Part shown: positions 17,669-27,281 of the stretch, in pieces | Layout: every line of letters starts with the position of its first letter | Numbering within the stretch: the stretch's first letter is position 1 | From: Bacteroidia bacterium | GTDB taxonomy: Bacteria > Bacteroidota > Bacteroidia > Bacteroidales > GWA2-32-17 | Assembly: GCA_016218155.1 (NCBI GenBank) | Contig: JACREQ010000058.1 | Span: 1-64,000 of the forward strand | Length of the DNA stretch: 64,000 nucleotides | Direction of reading: 5' to 3' | Notes under the pieces: generated by a model | The model's database searches: none | Told to the model about the DNA's origin: nothing | The model's input: only the letters and a program-made list of their open reading frames with translations | Position numbers and translations under genes: made by a program

Positions 17669-20209
17669 TTATGGCTCAAAATATTTGTTTATTAATTTGC
17701 ATAATTCTTTGTCATTAATCGGCTTTGAAAGGTAATCAGAGCACCCGGCTAACATCGCTTTTTCTTTGTCTTCAGAAAACGCATACGCAGTAATTGCAAT
17801 TATAGGAACTGTTTTATTAATTTTTCTAATCTCAGCAGTTGCTACATAGCCATTTTTTACAGGAAGTTTAATGTCCATTAAAATAATATCAATATGCTCA
17901 TTGTTATTGAATTCATCAATGGCTTTCTGACCGTTACTTGCATAAATAATTTTCGCATTTGTTGCTGCAAAAATTTCTTCTATTAATTTAAAATTTGAAA
18001 GATCATCTTCAGCTACTAAAATTGTTTTATTGTACCAGTTAAAATGTTCTTCTTTAGTATTAAAATCGCTCACAAGTTCAGATTTTGAAGGTTGGTATTT
18101 TATTGTAAAATAAAATGTAGTTCCTTTGTTTAGTTCAGATTTAAGCCATATCTCGCCACCAAGTAATCCTACAAATGCTTTTGTTATTGCCAATCCTAAC
18201 CCTGTTCCAGTTCTGCTGTCATCTGGTTGATTATCTAATTGCCTAAACCTTTCAAAAATCAAATTAATTTTATCTTCAGGTATTCCACAGCCTTCATCTT
18301 TAACATAAAATTCAATTTTATCTGATTTTATTTCATAACCAAATTCAATTGTTCCTTTATTTGTAAATTTTACTGCATTTGTAAGAAGATTTGTTAAAAT
18401 CTGACGAAGTTTAATATCGTCTGTATATATGTCTTTAACTGAACTTGTAGTTGATTTATTTAATGATAATCTAATGTTTTTTGAATTTGCAGAAGGTTTA
18501 ATCATTGTTTCAATATCTTCAAGAATATTATCTAGACTAATGTTACTAAAATAAGGGGTAACAATGCCTAATTCAATTTTTGATATATCAATAATGTCAT
18601 TTATAATACCTAATAATTGATACCCATTAGTATTTATTATCTCTACAAATTTCTGTTTTTTGTCTTCAGGTAAATTTTTCTTTAAAAGTAATTGCGAAAA
18701 TCCAATTATGCCATTCATTGGAGTGCGTATTTCGTGGCTCATATTTGCAAGAAATGCAGATTTTAATCTGTCACTTTCTTCTGCTTTTTCTTTTGCACAA
18801 TTTAATTCTTCGTTAAGCTGCTTGTATTCTTCGTTTTGAGCTTCTATCTCGTCATTTTTTTGAGCTAATAATTTTTCTGCTTGTTTTCTCTTTGTTATAT
18901 TTCTGTTTATACCTCTGTACCCTATTATATTTCTTTTACTATCAAAAACAGGTACCCCATTAGTCTCAAAGGTAAATAAATTGCCATTTTTGTCAATAGC
19001 TGGTGTTTCTAATCCACTGAAAGGTTGCTTAGATTTTACAATATTATCTGATATTATTGAAATTCTTTTAGCATCATCTTGAGGCATAATGTAAAATGGC
19101 GATTTGCCAATTAATTCTGACTGTTTAAAACCTAAAATGTTTTCAACTTGCGGACTTATATATGTGTATACGCCGTCAATATTTGTTTCCCATATAATAT
19201 CACTTGATGTTTCAACAAGATTTCTGAATTTATTTTCGCTTAATTCAATTTTATCTTTTGCTAATTGTAATTCTTCTATTAATTGTTTATATTCTTCATT
19301 TTGTTTTTCAATCTCCTCATTTTTTTGTTTAAGTTCTTCTTCGTATATTATTTGTTCAGTAATGTCTTGTATAGTACCAACTGATCTATATGGTTTTTCT
19401 TCTTTGTTATAAAATGTTTCGCAACGTTCTTTTACATGTTTAACTTTTCCGTCAGACATTAGTAATCTATGAATTATTTCATATGGGCTTTTAGTTTCCA
19501 AAGAGGAAGTATAAGCAATGTTAACTTTAATTCTGTCATCAGGATGAATAGCATTTATAAATGCTTCGTATGTGGCAGCAAATTCCTGAGGTTTTAAATT
19601 AAATATTCTGTAAACTTCATCAGACCAATGAAGAACATTGTTTTCTAAATCTAAAACCCAATGCCCTATATGTGCAATTCTTTGCGCTTCTTTTAGTCTA
19701 GCTTCATTTTCTTCAGTATCTAATTTTATAATATTTAACTCTTCATTTAATTGTTTGTATTCCTCGTTTTGAGATTCTATTTCTTCGGTTTTTTCTTTAA
19801 GCAATAATTCAATTAATTTTCTTTCTGTAATATCTGTAATAGTACCTAACATTTTAATGACATTGCCTTTTGAATCGAAACGAAGTTCACCTAAACCATG
19901 AACCCAAAGAATTTTGCCATTATTTTGCTTTATAATTTTATACTCTTTATTGAATGAGCCTTTTTTAGCTAAAACATCATTTGTAAAATAATCGGTCATC
20001 ATTTTTCTATGATCTGGATGAACAATATTTGCCCAGCCGTCAATAGATCTGACATAATTTTTATCTATTCCAAAAATGTCATCAAGAATTTCTGAACTAT
20101 TCCAAATACCAGTTGCAATATCTAATGAATAGCTTCCAAGTTTTGCAATTTTTTGAGCTTCATTTAGTAAATATTCTTTTTCTTTTAGTTCTTCTTCAAT
20201 ATTCTTCAC
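17669..20209 (-). CDS. Multi-PAS hybrid sensor histidine kinase with receiver domain
   Basis: This 846-aa cytoplasmic hybrid kinase has no membrane segment. Three PAS/PAC units occur at about residues 15-135, 170-290 and 330-445, each ending in an ITE/ITKRK-type linker and followed by a similar short coiled coil with the recurring N-E-E-Y-K-Q-L. The HisKA domain has the phospho-acceptor His492 in MSHEIRTPMNG. The HATPase domain follows, with DEGCGIPEDKI and GTGLGLAI. The C-terminal receiver domain has EDD near its start and the phospho-acceptor Asp779 in LMDIKLP, with K in LSKPIND. No HPt or output domain is fused or adjacent, so the partner is encoded elsewhere. The repeated linker coils suggest duplication of a PAS-coil unit. 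Confidence 0.95.
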   Translation of the reverse strand: MKNIEEELKEKEYLLNEAQKIAKLGSYSLDIATGIWNSSEILDDIFGIDKNYVRSIDGWANIVHPDHRKMMTDYFTNDVLAKKGSFNKEYKIIKQNNGKILWVHGLGELRFDSKGNVIKMLGTITDITERKLIELLLKEKTEEIESQNEEYKQLNEELNIIKLDTEENEARLKEAQRIAHIGHWVLDLENNVLHWSDEVYRIFNLKPQEFAATYEAFINAIHPDDRIKVNIAYTSSLETKSPYEIIHRLLMSDGKVKHVKERCETFYNKEEKPYRSVGTIQDITEQIIYEEELKQKNEEIEKQNEEYKQLIEELQLAKDKIELSENKFRNLVETSSDIIWETNIDGVYTYISPQVENILGFKQSELIGKSPFYIMPQDDAKRISIISDNIVKSKQPFSGLETPAIDKNGNLFTFETNGVPVFDSKRNIIGYRGINRNITKRKQAEKLLAQKNDEIEAQNEEYKQLNEELNCAKEKAEESDRLKSAFLANMSHEIRTPMNGIIGFSQLLLKKNLPEDKKQKFVEIINTNGYQLLGIINDIIDISKIELGIVTPYFSNISLDNILEDIETMIKPSANSKNIRLSLNKSTTSSVKDIYTDDIKLRQILTNLLTNAVKFTNKGTIEFGYEIKSDKIEFYVKDEGCGIPEDKINLIFERFRQLDNQPDDSRTGTGLGLAITKAFVGLLGGEIWLKSELNKGTTFYFTIKYQPSKSELVSDFNTKEEHFNWYNKTILVAEDDLSNFKLIEEIFAATNAKIIYASNGQKAIDEFNNNEHIDIILMDIKLPVKNGYVATAEIRKINKTVPIIAITAYAFSEDKEKAMLAGCSDYLSKPINDKELCKLINKYFEP

Positions 20210-20418
20210 GTATCACTAATTATTAAATAGTTAAGTAGAAATTAAAAAAGCAAGAAATAAATAACTTAATTATACAAATTTAATAAAATTAAATGTTTTA
20301 AAATTCAATTATTTAAATAAAAAATTAACTAAAAAAATAATTTAATCGGTTATAATTCAAAAATATAAGTGTAATATACTGATTAGCAGTCTAAAAAAAC
20401 TTGCTTGCAATACTATAG

Positions 20419-20444
20419 TTGACAATAAAAATGTTCTAACTTTG
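20419..20444 (+). promoter_or_regulatory. Promoter of the MMPL transporter gene
   Basis: TAACTTTG at 20437-20444 fits the Bacteroidota -7 element. TTG at 20419-20421 is a possible upstream element, although the 15-nt gap is shorter than usual. The start codon lies 24 nt downstream. The rest of the 20210-20468 gap is AT-rich and shows nothing else. Confidence 0.5.
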
Positions 20445-20468
20445 CAGCCCTTATAATAATAAGATAAA

Positions 20469-22856
20469 ATGTGGGGTGCTATAGCTAGTTTAATTTTACG
20501 TAATAGGGTAGCCATTCTTTTGGTACTACTTGCTATAACTGTTTTTATGGCTTGGCAGGCTAGTAAAATTGAACTTTCATATACATTTGTAAAGCCCTTG
20601 CCAAGCGATGATCAGGCAATGGTAGATTACTCATCTTTTAAAAGAATGTTTGGTGAAGATGGTAATGTAATGGTTATTGGTCTTCAGGATTCTAATTTAT
20701 TTGAACTTTCTAAGTTTAATGATTTATATGATTTAGGGAAAGAGATTAAAAATATTGTTGGAATAAAAGAAGTACTGTCTGTTACTAACATATACAATAT
20801 TACTAAAAATGATAGCCTGAATAAGTTTGAATTTAATCAGCTTATTAAAGAGAAACCTAAAACACAATTAGAATTAGACAGTATTAAAGAGTTAATTTAT
20901 TCATTGCCATTTTATGATGGATTGGTTATTAATAAAGAAACAAACTCTACTTTAATGGCAATAACCTTTGATGATAAAAAATTGAATTCAAAGGAACGAA
21001 TAAGCATTGTAGAAAGTATTAAAGAAAAAGCTGATAAATTTTCTGCAAAGTATAAAACGAATTTGCATTTTTCTGGACTACCGTATATTCGAACAAAATT
21101 CATGAAAACCGTTTCGAATGAAATGGAACTATTTTTAATTCTTGCAATTGTTGTTACGGCATTAATTCTTTATTTATTTTTCCGTTCATTCAGGGTTGTT
21201 GGGTATTCTTTAGTGGTAGTTGCAATTGGATTGATATGGTCACTTGGAACAATACATTTGTTTGGCTATCAAATAACGATTTTATCTTCAATGATTCCGC
21301 CACTGATTACAGTTATTGGGTTACCTAATTGTATCTTTTTTACAAATAAATATCAGGATGAACTTCGCAGGCATGGTAATAAAATGCGTGCATTAAGCAT
21401 GATGGTAAGAAAAGTTGGACTGTCTAATTTTTTAGCTAATATTACTACTGCGGTTGGTTTTGGAGTTTTTTATTTTACAAACAGCTCTTTACTTGTTGAA
21501 TTTGGTGTTGTTGCTGCAATAAATGTTATAGCATCTTATTTTGTGGCGTTAACATTTTTAACTATTATTTTAAGTTTTTTACCAGCTCCATCATTAAAAA
21601 AGAAGAATCATTTATCCGGAAAACGAATTAATTATATTATTGATAAAGTAAATTTTTTAGTTCATAACCGAAGAACTGCAATTTATATTGTTATTGCTGT
21701 TATTACTGTTATTGGCGGACTTGGAATGTTTAATATTAAAAAAATCGGTTATGTTGTTGACGATCTTCCGAAAAAAGATCCTATATATACTGATTTACGT
21801 TTCTTTGAAAAGAATTTTAATGGAGTTTTACCTTTTGAAGTTTTAATTGATACTAAAAAGGAAAAAGGTGTTTTTGCTGATGATGCTAAAACACTTTATA
21901 AAATTAAAAAACTTCAGAAAGTTGTTAACGAGCATTCCGAATTTTCTAAACCACTTTCTGTTGTTGAGGCATTAAGATTTGCATATCAGGCTTACAATGA
22001 TGGAAAACCTAAATTTTATCAGTTGCCTCCTCCAATGGAACTGAATAAAATGAAAAAATATATATCAACAGTATCTGGTAATGATAGTAAATTTAAAGCT
22101 TTTCTTGATAGTACTAAGCGTTATACAAGAGTCAGCTTTCAGATGGCTGATGTTGGTTCAGTTCGAATAAAAGAATTAATAAACGAGTTAAGGCCACAAG
22201 TGGATAGTATTTTTGATCCAAAAGAATATAATGTAAGTTTTACTGGTCAAAGCGCAGTTTTTTTAAAAGGTAATGATTATTTATTCCGTCATCTTTTTAT
22301 AAGCCTTTTAATCGCTATAGGATTAATATTGCTTATCGGAATGGTACTTTTCCGTTCTGTATTAATTATTGTTTTATCCAAAATACCATGCTTAATTCCA
22401 CTTGTTGTTACAGCAGGAATAATGGGTTATTTTAATATACCATTTAAACCATCAACAATATTAATTTTTAGTATCGCATTTGGCTTAGCATCGGATGGTA
22501 CTATTTATATATTAACTGAATACAGGCAACAGTTAAAAAAAGGTTCAGGATCTGATTCTATTCGTAACACCGTGAAAGAGGTTGGTCTTAGTATGATTTA
22601 TACTAATATTATTTTGTTTTTTGGATTTGCAATATTCATTGTTTCTAGTTTTGGTGGAACGGCAGCTATGGGTACATTAATTTCAATTACTCTGTTAAGT
22701 TCACTTGTAACAAATTTAATTTTGTTGCCTTCAATTTTATTAACTCTTGAGAAGAGGGTTAATACCAAGAATATGCTTAAAGATGCTATCGATCTTGATG
22801 CAGAAGATGAGGAAGGTGATATTGTTGAAGAGCCTCAGGCAGCTGTTGTAAGTTAA
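20469..22856 (+). CDS. MMPL/RND-superfamily transporter
   Basis: This 795-aa inner-membrane protein has the RND/MMPL layout of two halves. Each half has one N-terminal membrane segment (about 12-30 and 402-424), a large extracytoplasmic loop, and five clustered membrane segments (about 215-375 and 600-775). The conserved polar motif of the second half is seen in AFGLASDGTIYILTEY. It belongs to the hopanoid/lipid-exporter-like (HpnN/MMPL) side rather than the tripartite drug pumps, and no membrane-fusion or TolC gene is nearby. The cargo is probably lipidic, as inferred from the family. The C-terminus is acidic. Confidence 0.88.
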   Translation: MWGAIASLILRNRVAILLVLLAITVFMAWQASKIELSYTFVKPLPSDDQAMVDYSSFKRMFGEDGNVMVIGLQDSNLFELSKFNDLYDLGKEIKNIVGIKEVLSVTNIYNITKNDSLNKFEFNQLIKEKPKTQLELDSIKELIYSLPFYDGLVINKETNSTLMAITFDDKKLNSKERISIVESIKEKADKFSAKYKTNLHFSGLPYIRTKFMKTVSNEMELFLILAIVVTALILYLFFRSFRVVGYSLVVVAIGLIWSLGTIHLFGYQITILSSMIPPLITVIGLPNCIFFTNKYQDELRRHGNKMRALSMMVRKVGLSNFLANITTAVGFGVFYFTNSSLLVEFGVVAAINVIASYFVALTFLTIILSFLPAPSLKKKNHLSGKRINYIIDKVNFLVHNRRTAIYIVIAVITVIGGLGMFNIKKIGYVVDDLPKKDPIYTDLRFFEKNFNGVLPFEVLIDTKKEKGVFADDAKTLYKIKKLQKVVNEHSEFSKPLSVVEALRFAYQAYNDGKPKFYQLPPPMELNKMKKYISTVSGNDSKFKAFLDSTKRYTRVSFQMADVGSVRIKELINELRPQVDSIFDPKEYNVSFTGQSAVFLKGNDYLFRHLFISLLIAIGLILLIGMVLFRSVLIIVLSKIPCLIPLVVTAGIMGYFNIPFKPSTILIFSIAFGLASDGTIYILTEYRQQLKKGSGSDSIRNTVKEVGLSMIYTNIILFFGFAIFIVSSFGGTAAMGTLISITLLSSLVTNLILLPSILLTLEKRVNTKNMLKDAIDLDAEDEEGDIVEEPQAAVVS

Positions 22857-22937
22857 TTCGCTTTTTTCTCTTATATTTAATTTTCTTTGAATATTGTTTA
22901 TTCAACCTAAAGTTTTTTTTATTTATAAATAAAATTT

Positions 22938-23143
22938 TACCTTTGCTGATTATTATGCCACAATTATTAATAAATAATACCCGTGTGTTCCTTTGCATTC
23001 AACCGAATTGCAAGGGATGGCATATTTTTACAATTCACCATAATAAGCGATATCATTCTTATCGTAACTGGTAATTAAAAGAGTTTTTATCTCTTTTTTA
23101 CTGAAACCTCTCAGGTTTTCAATTTTCTTAATCAAATTATTTT
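22938..23143 (+). promoter_or_regulatory. Promoter-like element and structured leader before the SpoIIE phosphatase gene
   Basis: A -7-like TACCTTTG lies at 22938-22945 and would give a leader of about 190 nt. The leader contains short inverted repeats, among them GAAACCT/AGGTTTTC near 23102-23119 and GAG-TTTTTAT-CTC followed by T-rich sequence near 23079-23099. This could be an attenuator or a small RNA, but no known riboswitch or ncRNA family is recognised. Confidence 0.3.
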
Positions 23144-24304
23144 ATGGAAGAATTATCTGAATTAATATTGGAGAAATTAAATACACTTGTGATCGTTGTT
23201 AATGATCAGGGTAGTGTTGACTATGTAAGTTCATCGTCATTAAAAATTCTTGGTTTTGAGTCAAAACAATTATTGGGCGATGCATGGTGGAATTTAACAC
23301 GTAACAGTGAAGAAGAAACTGAGATTGTAAAAAATATTACAAGAAAAATGTTTTCTCAATGTCAGAAAGGATTGTATCCACAGCCTTATGAGCGGTTACT
23401 TAAAACTTCCTCTGGAAAAAATAAATGGATACTTTGGAATACAACTGTAGGGCCTTCAAATACTATGGTTGCTATAGGATATGATATAACAGACAGAAAA
23501 ACTTCAGAGCAGAAACTTTTAAAAGCAAATGTTAGTTTAGCACAACATAATGCAGAAATGCTTGAAAGTATTAATTATGCTAAACGAATTCAACAGTCGA
23601 TTTTGCCGGCTAAATGTAAAATCGAACAACTTTTTAATGGTGGCTTTGTTTTGTACAAACCAAAAGATATTGTGAGTGGCGATTTTTACTGGTTTTATGA
23701 AAAACCCGATGCCTATTATATCGCTGCAATTGATTGCACAGGACATGGTGTGCCGGGAGCATTATTGTCTGTACTTGCTCATTCTTTATTAAAAAAAGTA
23801 ATTGAAGGCAGTAATTTGTGTGAACCTGCTCAAATACTTTATGAGCTTGATTTGGAATTACACAGAGAATTAAATTCAGGAAAAGAATTTATGGCTTCTG
23901 ATGGCATGGATATTTCTCTATGCAAAATTTTAAAAGATAAATCGAAAGCAGTTTTTTCAGGTGCATTCCGACCTATGATAATGATTAGAGAGGGTTGCAT
24001 AACAGAGTTTAAAGGAAACAGGAACCCGATAGGGTTTTATGGTGGTGCAGAAAAACTTTTTGAACAAACTGAAATTGATTTGTGTGCAAACGATACATTT
24101 TATATGTTTTCTGATGGTTATATTGATCAGTTCGGAGGCGAAAAATTAAAGAAGTTAAATAGAAGACGCTTTAAAGAGTTGTTACTAACAATGGAAACAA
24201 TGGATATGTCGGAACAGGAAGCATTTTTAGAATATTCAATTAACAACTGGAAGCAAGATTGCGAACAGACAGATGATATTGTTGTGATAGGAATTAGAAT
24301 TTAA
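23144..24304 (+). CDS. PAS domain-containing SpoIIE-type PP2C serine phosphatase
   Basis: This 386-aa cytoplasmic protein joins an N-terminal PAS domain (about 5-118, ending in IGYDITDRK) to a short coiled coil (about 120-150) and a C-terminal SpoIIE/RsbU phosphatase domain (about 185-386). Metal-binding motifs are visible as VSGDFYW, DCTGHGVPGA, an FSDGYIDQ motif and the final TDDIVVIGI. Such enzymes usually dephosphorylate anti-sigma-factor antagonists in partner-switching pathways. No STAS-only antagonist or RsbW-like kinase is beside it, so the target is unknown. The start is placed at ATG 23144 in agreement with the PAS domain. Confidence 0.93.
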   Translation: MEELSELILEKLNTLVIVVNDQGSVDYVSSSSLKILGFESKQLLGDAWWNLTRNSEEETEIVKNITRKMFSQCQKGLYPQPYERLLKTSSGKNKWILWNTTVGPSNTMVAIGYDITDRKTSEQKLLKANVSLAQHNAEMLESINYAKRIQQSILPAKCKIEQLFNGGFVLYKPKDIVSGDFYWFYEKPDAYYIAAIDCTGHGVPGALLSVLAHSLLKKVIEGSNLCEPAQILYELDLELHRELNSGKEFMASDGMDISLCKILKDKSKAVFSGAFRPMIMIREGCITEFKGNRNPIGFYGGAEKLFEQTEIDLCANDTFYMFSDGYIDQFGGEKLKKLNRRRFKELLLTMETMDMSEQEAFLEYSINNWKQDCEQTDDIVVIGIRI

Positions 24305-24401
24305 TATAAATGCTAAACTTCTAATATTTTATTTCAAATTTCAGTTTTATTCTTTTAATTAAATATTATTTTTACAGTCAAAACATAAAAAGATTAATCC
24401 T

Positions 24402-27281
24402 ATGAAAATCCTGAAAAAGATTTTAAAAATTACCGGAATAACTTTCTTAATATTACTTGCACTGTTAATAGCATTGCCTTTTATTTTTAAAGATAAAATA
24501 ATTGAATTTGCCAAAACAGAAATAAACAATAATCTTAATGCTAAAGTTGATTTTGGCGAAATAGATTTAGGTATATTCAGTAGTTTTCCAAATCTTACAC
24601 TAGATCTAAATAAACTTAGTGTGATTGGAGTTGATGATTTTCAGAAAGATACCTTGGTTACCTTTGATTGTCTTTCTACAGAACTTGATTTATTCAGTGT
24701 GTTTGGAGATCAGATAAAAATTAAAGGAATTGAATTAAAGAATCCTAATATTCATGTTAAAGTATTGAAAGGTGGAAAGGCAAACTGGGATATAATGAAG
24801 CCTTCAACTGATACTACCGGAACAACAGATACATCGGCAACTCATTTTAAACTTGCATTAAAAAAGTTTGAAATTATAAATGGTAATGTAGTTTATGATG
24901 ATAATGATTTGGGTTTTTGGATGGAATTACAAAATATGCAGTTTCTATTGAAGGGTGATTTAACTGATGTTTTAACAACACTTGAAACAACAGCCAGTAT
25001 CGATTCTTTATCTGTTGCATATGATGGTATGAAATACATTAATAAATCAAAAGTTAACATTTCTTGTGGGATTGAAGCAGATCTCGAGAAATCAAAATAT
25101 ACTTTAAAGGATAACATTATAAAATTAAACGAACTTGAATTAGGCTTGAATGGTTCAGTGTCAATGCCTGCTGATGATATTGTTATGGATTTAACTTTTG
25201 AAGCAAAGAAAACTGATTTCAGAAATCTTTTGTCAATGGTTCCTGCAGTTTATATGAACGATTTTTCAAATGTTAAAACTACAGGTAAAATCGGATTTAG
25301 TGGTAATGTTAAAGGAATTTATAACGACAGCATTATGCCAGGATTTGGAGTGAAATTATTAATTGAAAATGGTAGTTTTAAATACCCGACTCTTCCTGCT
25401 TCTGTTCAGAATATCAATGTTGATTTGGTTGTTGACAATAAAGATGGACAGCCTGATAATACTGTAATCGATGTTAAAAAATTTCACGTAGAAATGGCAG
25501 GCAGTCCGTTTGATATGCGTTTGCACGTTTCAACACCGGTTAGCGATGCTAATATGGATGGAATGGTAAAAGGCACTTTGGATTTAAATTCAGTTAAATC
25601 TTTTATGCCAGTTGAAGATGCTTCATTAGCCGGAGTAATTAAGGCTGATGTTGATTTTGCCGGACGTATGTCGCAAATAGAACAGGAAAAATATGAAGAT
25701 TTTAAAGCTGTAGGTAAAATTGATCTTTTAGGAATTAATTATACAAGTAAAGATTTATCGGCACCTGTAAATATTGAAACTGCATCTATGGAAGTATCTC
25801 CAAAATATTTTGATTTAAAAAGTTTCAATGCTAAAATGGGAAGCAGTGATTTTGCAATGAACGGAAAAATTGAGAATTTCTTAGCATATGTTTTCAGAGA
25901 TGAACTTTTAAAAGGGGTATTTAATTTTAGTTCAACAAATCTTAACATTAATCAGTTAATGGGAAGTGAAACTACTACAACAACTGAGGCTGCTTCTGCT
26001 GATACATCATCATTAACTGTATTTGAAGTTCCTGAGAATATTGATTTTGTTTTGAACTCATCTATTGGCAATATGTTATATGATAAGCTGGAAATTAAAA
26101 ATACAAAAGGGTCAATAATAATACGTGATGGAAAAGTTGATTTAAACGGATTAAATATGCAATTACTTGATGGCTCAATGTCATTGTCTGGATATTATTC
26201 AACAAAGGGAACACCAAATCCGGATATTGATCTTAAAATGGATATAAAAGATTTTGATGTTCAAAAAACATTTACTGCTTTTAACACTGTTCAGAAAATT
26301 GCACCGATAGCTGAAAAATGTTCAGGTAAGATTTCTATTGGAATTAGTTTTGGAGGAAAATTAACACAGGCAATGTCTCCCGAGATGAAAACAATTAATG
26401 GTTCGGGTGTTCTTAATACCAAAGCTCTGACAGTTAGTAATACTGAGGTTCTTGATAAACTATCACAGGTGCTTAAAACTGATAAATATAAAAAACTCAC
26501 ATTACAGAATACTAATTTAAAATTTAAAATTGTAAATGGCAATATTGAAATAGAACCTTTCGTTACTAAGATTGGAAAGACTGAAATGGAGTTTGGTGGA
26601 AAACAAGGTTTAGATCAGGTAGTTGATTATATTATGAATTTTAAAATTCCTACATCAGAATTAGGTAGTACAGCAAATGAGTTGTTAGGAAACTTATCTG
26701 CTCAGGCAGGAGGTTTAGGAATAAATATTAAAGTTCCTGAATTTATTGATATAAAAGGATTAATTACAGGTTTAATAACAAAGCCTGAAATAAAATTCAA
26801 TTTAAAGGATCAGGCAAAGGGCGCTGTTGATAATGTAAAAGATCAGGTGATTGATAAAGTAAATGAAGAAGTTGATAAAGCAAAAGCTGAAGCAATTAAA
26901 AAAGCGCAGGAGCAAGCAGATAAACTATTGAAAGCAGCAGATGAGCAATCGCAAAAATTAATGGCAACTGCTCAGACAGCAGCAAAGCAAGTTAATGATG
27001 CTGCAAAAGTAGCTGCAGATAAGGTTCGTGCAGAAGGAAATGCAGCAGCTGATAAATTAATAAGTGAAGCTAAAGCAAAGGGACCTATTGCCGAAAAGCT
27101 TGCAAAAGAACCTGCGAAAAAACTTCGTGAAGAAGCCGAAAAGAAAGCTCAGGGTATTCAGGATAAAGCTAAATCCGAATCTGACTTAAAATTACAGCAG
27201 GCACAACAGGAATCAGATAAGTTAAAAGCAAAAGCAAAAGCTGAGGGTGATAAATTAATTGAAGAAGCAAAAAAGAAATAA
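24402..27281 (+). CDS. AsmA-family protein with long charged helical tail
   Basis: This 959-aa protein has one N-terminal membrane segment (about 10-30) followed by an AsmA N-terminal region (LDLNKLSVIG, LDLFSVFGDQIKIKGIELKNP). The AsmA_2 C-terminal region lies around 560-790. AsmA/TamB/YhdP-type proteins are thought to bridge the envelope and move phospholipids. Residues about 805-959 form an unusual tail rich in Ala, Lys, Glu and Asp with heptad-like repeats, resembling apolipoprotein or LEA-type amphipathic helices. The stop overlaps the next start by one base (TAATG at 27279-27283), so the OmpA/PD40 gene downstream is translationally coupled. Confidence 0.88.
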   Translation: MKILKKILKITGITFLILLALLIALPFIFKDKIIEFAKTEINNNLNAKVDFGEIDLGIFSSFPNLTLDLNKLSVIGVDDFQKDTLVTFDCLSTELDLFSVFGDQIKIKGIELKNPNIHVKVLKGGKANWDIMKPSTDTTGTTDTSATHFKLALKKFEIINGNVVYDDNDLGFWMELQNMQFLLKGDLTDVLTTLETTASIDSLSVAYDGMKYINKSKVNISCGIEADLEKSKYTLKDNIIKLNELELGLNGSVSMPADDIVMDLTFEAKKTDFRNLLSMVPAVYMNDFSNVKTTGKIGFSGNVKGIYNDSIMPGFGVKLLIENGSFKYPTLPASVQNINVDLVVDNKDGQPDNTVIDVKKFHVEMAGSPFDMRLHVSTPVSDANMDGMVKGTLDLNSVKSFMPVEDASLAGVIKADVDFAGRMSQIEQEKYEDFKAVGKIDLLGINYTSKDLSAPVNIETASMEVSPKYFDLKSFNAKMGSSDFAMNGKIENFLAYVFRDELLKGVFNFSSTNLNINQLMGSETTTTTEAASADTSSLTVFEVPENIDFVLNSSIGNMLYDKLEIKNTKGSIIIRDGKVDLNGLNMQLLDGSMSLSGYYSTKGTPNPDIDLKMDIKDFDVQKTFTAFNTVQKIAPIAEKCSGKISIGISFGGKLTQAMSPEMKTINGSGVLNTKALTVSNTEVLDKLSQVLKTDKYKKLTLQNTNLKFKIVNGNIEIEPFVTKIGKTEMEFGGKQGLDQVVDYIMNFKIPTSELGSTANELLGNLSAQAGGLGINIKVPEFIDIKGLITGLITKPEIKFNLKDQAKGAVDNVKDQVIDKVNEEVDKAKAEAIKKAQEQADKLLKAADEQSQKLMATAQTAAKQVNDAAKVAADKVRAEGNAAADKLISEAKAKGPIAEKLAKEPAKKLREEAEKKAQGIQDKAKSESDLKLQQAQQESDKLKAKAKAEGDKLIEEAKKK

